64,000 nucleotides of DNA, from assembly GCA_033439685.1 (NCBI GenBank), contig JAUEDM010000005.1, forward strand, positions 1,426,001 to 1,490,000, written 5' to 3'. This document shows, one piece after another, positions 57,465 through 64,000 of this stretch. Source of the DNA: Apodospora peruviana (taxonomy: Eukaryota > Ascomycota > Sordariomycetes > Sordariales > Lasiosphaeriaceae). Below the pieces are notes generated by a model that was not told where the DNA came from, made no database searches, and saw nothing but the letters and a program-made list of their open reading frames with translations. The position numbers and the translations under genes were made by a program. Within the stretch, counting starts at the first letter, position 1. Each line of letters begins with the position of its first letter.

Positions 57465-59390
57465 TTATAGCTTCCGGAAGGTGTTGGTGCTTGCGCTTCT
57501 TCTCTCACCCCGACGCCGGTTGTTCACCGGCGAGGGTGCTTCCGGCTTGGCCTTCTTCTTGCCTTCTGGCACGAATGTTACTTGTTTCTCTCCCACCACC
57601 TCTCCTCCCTGTGGCTTTTGGACAGGTCGGGACTTCTGTATCCTGTCGCCTATTGTTGTGTCCTTCATCAGGCCACCCTGTGCCCGTGAAGAAGACACCT
57701 GCATGACTATGCCGTCACTAGGCTTAGAATCTTCGACATCCTCATCATTGCTGTCGTCATCACTGTCGGTCTGGTAACGTATCGTAGATTTTCCATCAGC
57801 GTCTTCCGGTCCGCCAACCACGGTGCTAGGGTTGAGAGCACGGAACTCTCTGCTCATCTCATCAACCTTGAATTCCTCGTCCTCGAAGAGCTTTCCGAAA
57901 CGATCATCACCCAGAACACCAGCTTCGGTATCGACGCGCTCTCTCTTCTCCTGCCTCTTAAGAATCTTATCAGCCAGTTTTTGGTTGACCTTGACCTTCT
58001 TGACACCTCTGATACGACTGGCACGTTCCTTCTCGACCTTCTCCTTAATCCGCTTCGCCCGTTCTTCTTCCCAGATGTAAGGATTGGCGATCAGGCGAGC
58101 CTGGTCATACAGCTTCGCAGCAACGAAATAACCGTGCATATACGGCCGTAAAAGGTTGGTCTTGCCGACAAGATGTCCCAGGCTGAGCGCCTTCAGTTCG
58201 GGTACTGTCAAGAACTTATAGTTGTCATAGGTTTCGGAGCGAGTCTCAGTCTCCATTTCATGGACCATGTTGTCGATGAAATGGCACCACCTTGGCGCCA
58301 GACCCAGGTTCGGAATGAAAAAGACGTGCTGCTGTTTGCCCTCATTCGCAGTCAGGAGCATGCCGGAGTCTGGGCAATGGGCGACAAAGTTGATATCAAC
58401 CATCGGCTCAATAGATGTCCATAAATTGCCACTGTCCTCATCCCATATCTTTATAATTCTCTTGTCGGCAGAAAGCAGCTTGCGTTCGTCGGTAGGTGTT
58501 CTAAGGTGGATGAGGTTCTTGATCGCAAGCCCCATGCCGTGATCCTTATTGAAAATCGGCCGGGGATTTCTCAAATCGAACTGTCGGATCTGACCATGGC
58601 TTGTTCCAAGCGCAAGCGAAAGTCCATCGCTGCTGAAGTCTAGGGCGGTAACCTCGCCTTCTTGGCCCCCTAGTACGGCAACTCTGCTTTTGCTGCGGGG
58701 ATCGAAGAACTCGACACTGCCGATTGATGTGCCAAACGCACAGAGGCCGTGGGTGTACTCTGCCACTGTGGCAACATTGACCGAACCGGCATTGATGCTT
58801 CCCTGTAGGCCACTACCAGGATCGTCGGTGCCAACATTGATCTGCCAGGGTCGGAGATACTGGCCTCTCTCGAGATCAAGGCGGAAAACCTCGCCGTATC
58901 CAGATCCATCCGAACTCAACCCGACAGCCGGAACAAGAACTTCGGTGCTCTGGCGAATGTAAGCCAGATCGCGACCGAACCTCGGCAACCTTGTTTCGTA
59001 ATGACATCCCATTGGGGTGTGGAACTCGAGAGATCTGTCGTTTTGCAAGTGCAGACTCTTAGTGTAGTCGGAGCTCAGCAGGAGGAACGTCGTGTTTTCC
59101 GATTTCGTGTGTCGCGAGAACGAAAGCGACAGCTCTTGGGTGGAGTGAACGTGGAACTGGGGCTTATATGTGCCCGAGCTCATAATCCAGTTTCCATCCT
59201 CGCTTACTCGGACGCAGTTGCTGGCTTCTTCGAATTCGAACTCCTGTAATAACTCGAAGTTGTTCAGATTCTCAGGGTCATACTTGGCTGATCTCTTTCT
59301 CCGGCGCGCCAGCCAGTCCGGGAGTGGTCTTGCGGTCGAGGGGCCGGCGATGGTATACACCGGCACGTCGCCCGGGTTGGCCAACTTCAT
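57465..59390 (-). CDS. enp2: Ribosome biogenesis WD40 protein Enp2/NOL10
   Basis: Single exon, 641 residues, close to yeast Enp2 and human NOL10 in length. It is a nucleolar factor of the small-subunit processome needed for early pre-rRNA cleavage. The N-terminus (MKLANPGDVPVYTIAGPS, then LPDWLARRRKRS) and the WD40 half follow the family: SNCVRVSEDGNWIMSSGTYKP, SLHLQNDRSLEFH, DPRSKSRVAVLGG, ADKRIIKIWDEDSGN and MLLTANEGKQQHVFFIPNLG. The central segment LRPYMHGYFVAAKLYDQARLIANPY and the NUC153 block DDRFGKLFEDEEFKVDE are clear. The C-terminal tail is acidic then basic (NRRRGERRSASTNTFRKL). It shares a 1.15 kb divergent region with med13. Confidence 0.96.
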   Translation of the reverse strand: MKLANPGDVPVYTIAGPSTARPLPDWLARRRKRSAKYDPENLNNFELLQEFEFEEASNCVRVSEDGNWIMSSGTYKPQFHVHSTQELSLSFSRHTKSENTTFLLLSSDYTKSLHLQNDRSLEFHTPMGCHYETRLPRFGRDLAYIRQSTEVLVPAVGLSSDGSGYGEVFRLDLERGQYLRPWQINVGTDDPGSGLQGSINAGSVNVATVAEYTHGLCAFGTSIGSVEFFDPRSKSRVAVLGGQEGEVTALDFSSDGLSLALGTSHGQIRQFDLRNPRPIFNKDHGMGLAIKNLIHLRTPTDERKLLSADKRIIKIWDEDSGNLWTSIEPMVDINFVAHCPDSGMLLTANEGKQQHVFFIPNLGLAPRWCHFIDNMVHEMETETRSETYDNYKFLTVPELKALSLGHLVGKTNLLRPYMHGYFVAAKLYDQARLIANPYIWEEERAKRIKEKVEKERASRIRGVKKVKVNQKLADKILKRQEKRERVDTEAGVLGDDRFGKLFEDEEFKVDEMSREFRALNPSTVVGGPEDADGKSTIRYQTDSDDDSNDEDVEDSKPSDGIVMQVSSSRAQGGLMKDTTIGDRIQKSRPVQKPQGGEVVGEKQVTFVPEGKKKAKPEAPSPVNNRRRGERRSASTNTFRKL

Positions 59391-60540
59391 GATTGCGGTT
59401 GTCGCTGTCGATGTAGTTGCGGCAAAGGACGTCGGCGAGGATACAAATTATTTTACTCCGTAGGTTCAAGATTGATTGCTTTTGGAGGAGTGGCGGGGCA
59501 GAAAAGCTGGAAACTTTTCAGGGGACGGGGTGGCTAACCCAGCTGAGCCCCTTCCGCATTGGGTTAGATACGGTCACTTTATGGAGCGGAGGCACTAAAT
59601 CTTATTAGCGTGAACCCTCACCGGGGCGCATGGCACATGCAGGGTTGCTCCAGATCCACTCACAACTGATTAGCTGATTAATGCTACGTCCCCGTGGTTC
59701 TTCAGACTCGGATTAAAGAGCTCAGGTCTCTGTATATATGCCAGCCTTCTTTAAAACATCCCCATCTGGATTAAGAGACAACATTTGCGATAGTGAAGGC
59801 AAACAACGGTATCAGACATTTAAAGTGAGAGGTTGTCTTTGGCTGAATTTCCACGTGCTCTGATGTTATCCGATCAGGTGGGGCTGAGACCCAGACAGGC
59901 CAATAGTTGTGTGAGCTGCCTGACCGGGCCGGGGCCGGTGTCTCTCGTCCGGCAGCTGTAAACAGGGAGACCTGCTGTTGGACAGGCCTGGACCTAGGCC
60001 TCTCTGAGTGGTCCCTGTGCGGTACACTGCACCACAGCACAGCGCGAGGAACAACTCAAGAGTCAAGACGACGTCGACCCGCGACAAGCAAACAGTGCCA
60101 CACCTATCCCGCATCCCGTGTCCCGTGTCCCGCATCCCGGACTGGACTGTGAATCCGACTCGAATCCAACGACAGCTTTAACAGACAACGAACCGCAATC
60201 TTCCCCAACTAACTCGATGTTGTTGAGGAGTCGGTGATATTCGCAATCGATCTTTTGCACCGGTTCGCGCTATCCATCCAGTCCAATCGTCCTGTCCCTG
60301 GGCTGGTTGCTGCCATGGAGCCCAGCATCTCGACGCAAACAACACACGTCCGATCCAAATTCTCTCTCGTCGTTCGAGTATATACGCGCAACGAATAGAC
60401 CACCATCTTGCACACCGTCCAGTACCGTCGTCTTCGGCCCGCATGCTCTGCCTTCCAACAAGACACCCCGTCCGACCCCCGGCCTCGGTGCATGACCCTC
60501 CAGCTCGCGCGACCACGCCTTGCGCGGCGTCATTTCCGAT
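59391..60540. other. Divergent promoter region, enp2 / med13
   Basis: This 1.15 kb region lies between start codons. A short tandem CCCG(C/T)(A/G)TCC motif occurs near 60110-60140. No gene was recognised. Confidence 0.5.
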
Positions 60541-63500
60541 ATGGATGCTGGCGAATATGATACCAATACCCTGTTAATTGTATGCATTAACCTCCAGCGC
60601 TCTTCACCCTCTTTGCGCCCAGGTGCTGACTTATTGACCTCCAGAATAATCTTTCCTCCATCGCTTACCGTATCTATGAGCCCATCGCATCACAGTCCTC
60701 GACCTATACCTTTGCCGCCTCGGATGTCGAGCATGCTTTACGCAACGATGGCCATCTAGTGTATATGGACTCCGCCCGGAGGGGAATATGGTGCTTTTAC
60801 CTCTCCGGCAAGGACGCATCCTCTTCAAGCCAGCCAGAACATCATGGCCTGACAGCAAGGATGGAAGTTTGCGGGTATCCGTTAGGTATGGTTGGAGAAG
60901 GGAATTTTGAACCTACAAGTCTGCTCAAGAGTCGGCCACCCGGGACAAATTTGATCAACACACCAAGTAGTTCGTCCTCAAGTGGTTCGGCTCAGGACAT
61001 GACATTTCGAGGCGCGCAAACTTTCAATATGCCTTTGGCAGGTCTTCAGGGACCTGGCACCATGATGTTGGACGGCAAAATGGCGCCGGCACCTATACAA
61101 GATGTGAAGGGATACAGTTCGGTCCCTATCCAGGAGGTTCACGAGTTCTTCATCACGGCAGTCTTGTCGTCTCTGTCTGCCTCATTTTGCCACCGGGCAG
61201 GGGCCATCGCGCTGAACCACAGGACAGTGCTGCTTCCGCCCGAAGCCTCGCACCACGAAGAAGGCGACTCGATTGAAGCGCGGACCTCGGCTCTGGCGAC
61301 TTTCCGCATCTACCTCACCACCACTGGATCTCTCATCATTTCCCTCTGCGTGTCTTTGTTACAGGGTCTTGCATCTTCTGCGGACGCTGCCCGGGCAAAC
61401 CTGTTTCCCAGTGGCAGCATGGTTCTGGCCGCCCCACTTGGAGCGTTTGGAACCTTGCAAGGTATCGTCGACTCTGATGTTCATACTGTTGACAATGGAT
61501 TTGGGCAGTCCCCCGATACTCACATTAGCCGGGTCCGACCAGATCCAAGCGATAGGTTCTCGCAGTGGAGGAGCACGTGTTCGAAAAAGATTCAGATGTC
61601 CGGCACGTCACCGTCTCTGCTAGAGAGGTGCTCGTGGGTGAACATACAATTTGTTCCAAGAAAGCCATACGAACCGAGGGTTCCTGGGCCCACGGCGCCG
61701 TGGCCCGCCGTCCTCTGTTTCCGGAAACCGAAGATAGCAAGCGCACTCGATAACGGCTTCGAAAAGGGACCATTTACCAGCGCATCTGAGCAACTGGATC
61801 CGCTGAATAGCGTGCGCGCTTGGAACCAAGGGATCCCCATGCTAGAAGATACAATGGCGAGGAGGAAAAGGGAGAGAGATACGCTTGCATCTCGTGAAAA
61901 CGTGGAGCCAGATATACGGAATCCTCAGTATAACGGCTATTCACCGATGGTTCTACGCCGCTCGAGCAACGGGGGTGCAGCAGCAGCGACAGCAGCAAAT
62001 GGGGTCATGTATCCCACGCCTCCTGACGGGATTCAGCCGCCGGGCGTTGCGCCTCCGTTTGACGCGTCGGTTGTAAGCCCGGGGCCGGCCCCACCCATGG
62101 CCGCGCCGGTGGATGCTGATGCCATGATACAGAACGGCAGTTCTGGCGGCGATGGCTTTGGTGGCGGGTGGGACGGCCCTGATATCAAGCGTGAGCCGCA
62201 AGGCGCGAATTTCCTTGAAAACGAGAACATGTTTGACGACCTCGGCGACGACATGTTTGAGGGCAACGAACTTACCGATGCGGATTTTAACTTTTTTGAT
62301 GAGCAACCCGGTGGCGTTGAGATGGATCTTTCTGTGCTGCCAGAATTAGGATCCTCGATGGGAATGTCGGCAACGCTGAGCCAGCCTACCGATAGGGCAT
62401 CCCACACTGCCATTGCTGGTGACAACAACAAGCCCGCGGTTATAACACCACAGTTCACTAAGCCCGAACTAAAGCATGCGCGCAGTACGCTTACCGAGGA
62501 GAGTCGACACTTAACTAATATGGAGAGCTTCAACCTTAACTCGGCCGTGGGAGTGAAGCGTTATCCCAGTCCCTTTAATCCAGATACCGTTTACAAGCGA
62601 ATCCGCGCGTCGGTTCATAGACCATCACAGTCAAGATCTTCGTCGAAGACAGCCCCTTCCCGTCGGAGGAGTATGTTTGAGAAGGTTGACTTTGACCCTT
62701 CCCTATCTCTGGTCAACAAAAAATACCAAGAGAACGGGCTATTCAACTATACCATACCCGACGTGAAGGGGAAGGAAATCAAACCAGTTGAGAATAAGAG
62801 CCCGCTCACGACCGGAAGTTCTTCCGGGCTGGCAAAACGACGGCGGGGCGGCCTGAGAGAACTACCGCCCAGTCTCAACTTACTCTTAGCAAAGATTAGT
62901 GGCGCTCCGGAGAATAGTCCCACTCGGCCGGATGATGCGTTGTCTGATTCCGAAGCCTCGAGCTGGGATTCGGATCAAGACAACGCAAGCGATACGACCG
63001 GCGGCGGTTCCTCTCCAGCTAAGTCCAGTGTTGCGCGGCGGCGCCCGGATGATGACACTGTGTCTATGGCAGCCTCTTTTAGGGATCTGGAGAGCACATC
63101 GGCTGACTCCCCATCATATGGAAATATTGATTTGCTGCGTCTATCACGCCCCGACATACCAGAATTGTCCATAACCAAATATTTCACGGATCCAGAGCCT
63201 GAACCGCTTCAGCTCTCGTGTACAGACGAAAAGTTTATTACTGTTGCGCAAATACTTACCGAACAGGCAGCGTCTGGTTTCCTCAGGTTCGGTCAACAGA
63301 GTCCTTGGCCCAGGAGCCGCGAGTCACGCAGAAGCTTAGTGAGTACAATGCGCTACACAATACAAGGACTGCGGAAGGCTCTCCCACGATCACTGGGAGG
63401 CGCGGCTGAATGTCAGCTTCGCCCATTCATAGAAGTCCAGGACGTGCCGTTACTTGCACCTCCAAATCGTATACAGCCAAGGCCCGCTGGCCAGGAGCTT

Positions 63501-64000
63501 GTGCGGCCAAATATCTTTTCAATCCCTGCGCCGCATATCGAGCTTCGACGGTATGAAACACCAATCTCGGTGCTGCCGTCAGCGCTCTCATTCTGGGAGA
63601 GTTTAGGTCTCGTTCCTTGCCAAGGCCCGAAGGACGTCGTCTCGATTGGTGTGTTTCCTGCCCTCGACGGCATGCGGGATAGTGTTGCGGTATTCCTAGA
63701 AAGAGTGGGCAGTAAATACGAGTCTCTTAAACTAGGGTCGTTCAGTACGCTCCCGACAACCAACAGTATTGTCGATGGACTACTTCCGGTCATCACCGAT
63801 CAAGAAATGTCCTCCATGGCTTCTCCTGGGCACGGGTTATTCAGGAGCGGCTCAGCTCTCACGGAATACATGATGAAGCTGGCCCAGGCATTAGCGGCGT
63901 CATCAATGTCCGACAAAAACTTCGTCATTTACTCCGTTTATACGTTGGACTCGCCCAGCTCCGTGGTCGATTACTGCGCGGCTTTCGAGGAGCTTTTTGA
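60541..64000 (+). CDS. med13: Mediator kinase-module subunit Med13, 3' end cut by window
   Basis: Model: join(60541..60579, 60645..>64000). The first 1131 complete codons are in the window, and the frame is still open at the last base. The 39-nt first exon (MDAGEYDTNTLLI) joins after a 65-nt intron to NNLSSIAYRIYEPIASQSS, the conserved Med13 N-terminal start. Other landmarks are VHEFFITAVLSSLSASFCHRAG, YLTTTGSLIISLCVSLLQG, MYPTPPDGIQP, and the acidic MFDDLGDDMFEGNELTDADFNFFDE. Med13 (Srb9/Ssn2) ties the Cdk8 kinase module to core Mediator and modulates RNA polymerase II transcription. Long Ser/Pro-rich disordered regions separate the conserved blocks. The C-terminal PIWI-like part is outside the window. 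Confidence 0.93.

Overview
The window is nuclear DNA of a filamentous ascomycete, most likely a Sordariomycete of the Sordariales/Chaetomiaceae type. The evidence is intron-rich genes with short introns (about 45-145 nt, many with a GCTAAC-like branch site), an Aspergillus CbhB-type GH7 cellobiohydrolase, a VIVID-type LOV photoreceptor, a Clr5-domain protein, creC and a creD-like arrestin, and a Tad-like LINE. No bacterial-type operons, rRNA genes or CRISPR arrays are present. Exon coordinates were worked out by hand from splice signals, frame continuity and family conservation. Every multi-exon model below closes in frame.

Left end (1-8.9 kb): no supported gene in the first 2 kb, then a three-copy diverged repeat, a decayed gene resembling the fungal GIY-YIG-like family, and a broken Tad-like LINE with APE endonuclease, reverse transcriptase, RNase H and a (CCAT)5 tail. 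The LINE carries a nested insertion of about 247 bp and ends about 60 bp upstream of a four-exon formamidopyrimidine-DNA glycosylase gene (8.9-10.4 kb). 11-23.6 kb: a cupin gene (-), a secreted GH7 cellobiohydrolase (+), vvd (-) with a cluster of GATCGA/TCGAT motifs upstream, the SUMO ligase gene nse2 (+) and a Clr5-domain gene (-).

26.6-43 kb: an Slm1-like BAR/PH protein (-), a CreD-like alpha-arrestin (-), a 5 kb stretch without genes, the WD40 protein CreC (-, nine coding exons, the first only 5 nt), and the mitochondrial Rho GTPase Gem1/Miro (+). CreC (with the deubiquitinase CreB) and CreD act in opposite directions on ubiquitination in carbon catabolite repression in Aspergillus, so their proximity, in a window that also holds a cellulase gene, deserves comparison with other genomes.

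44-64 kb: housekeeping genes. These are the mRNA cap methyltransferase Abd1 (-), the proteasome lid subunit Rpn7 (+), a 1436-residue coiled-coil protein of uncertain function (-), a small single-pass membrane protein (+), the ribosome-biogenesis WD40 protein Enp2/NOL10 (-) and the N-terminal part of Mediator subunit Med13 (+), cut by the window end. Several gene pairs share divergent promoters (creC/gem1, abd1/rpn7, enp2/med13). I saw no clearly new multi-gene system. The best leads are the vvd upstream motif array, creC-creD linkage, the creC microexon start and the precisely nested insertion in the LINE.
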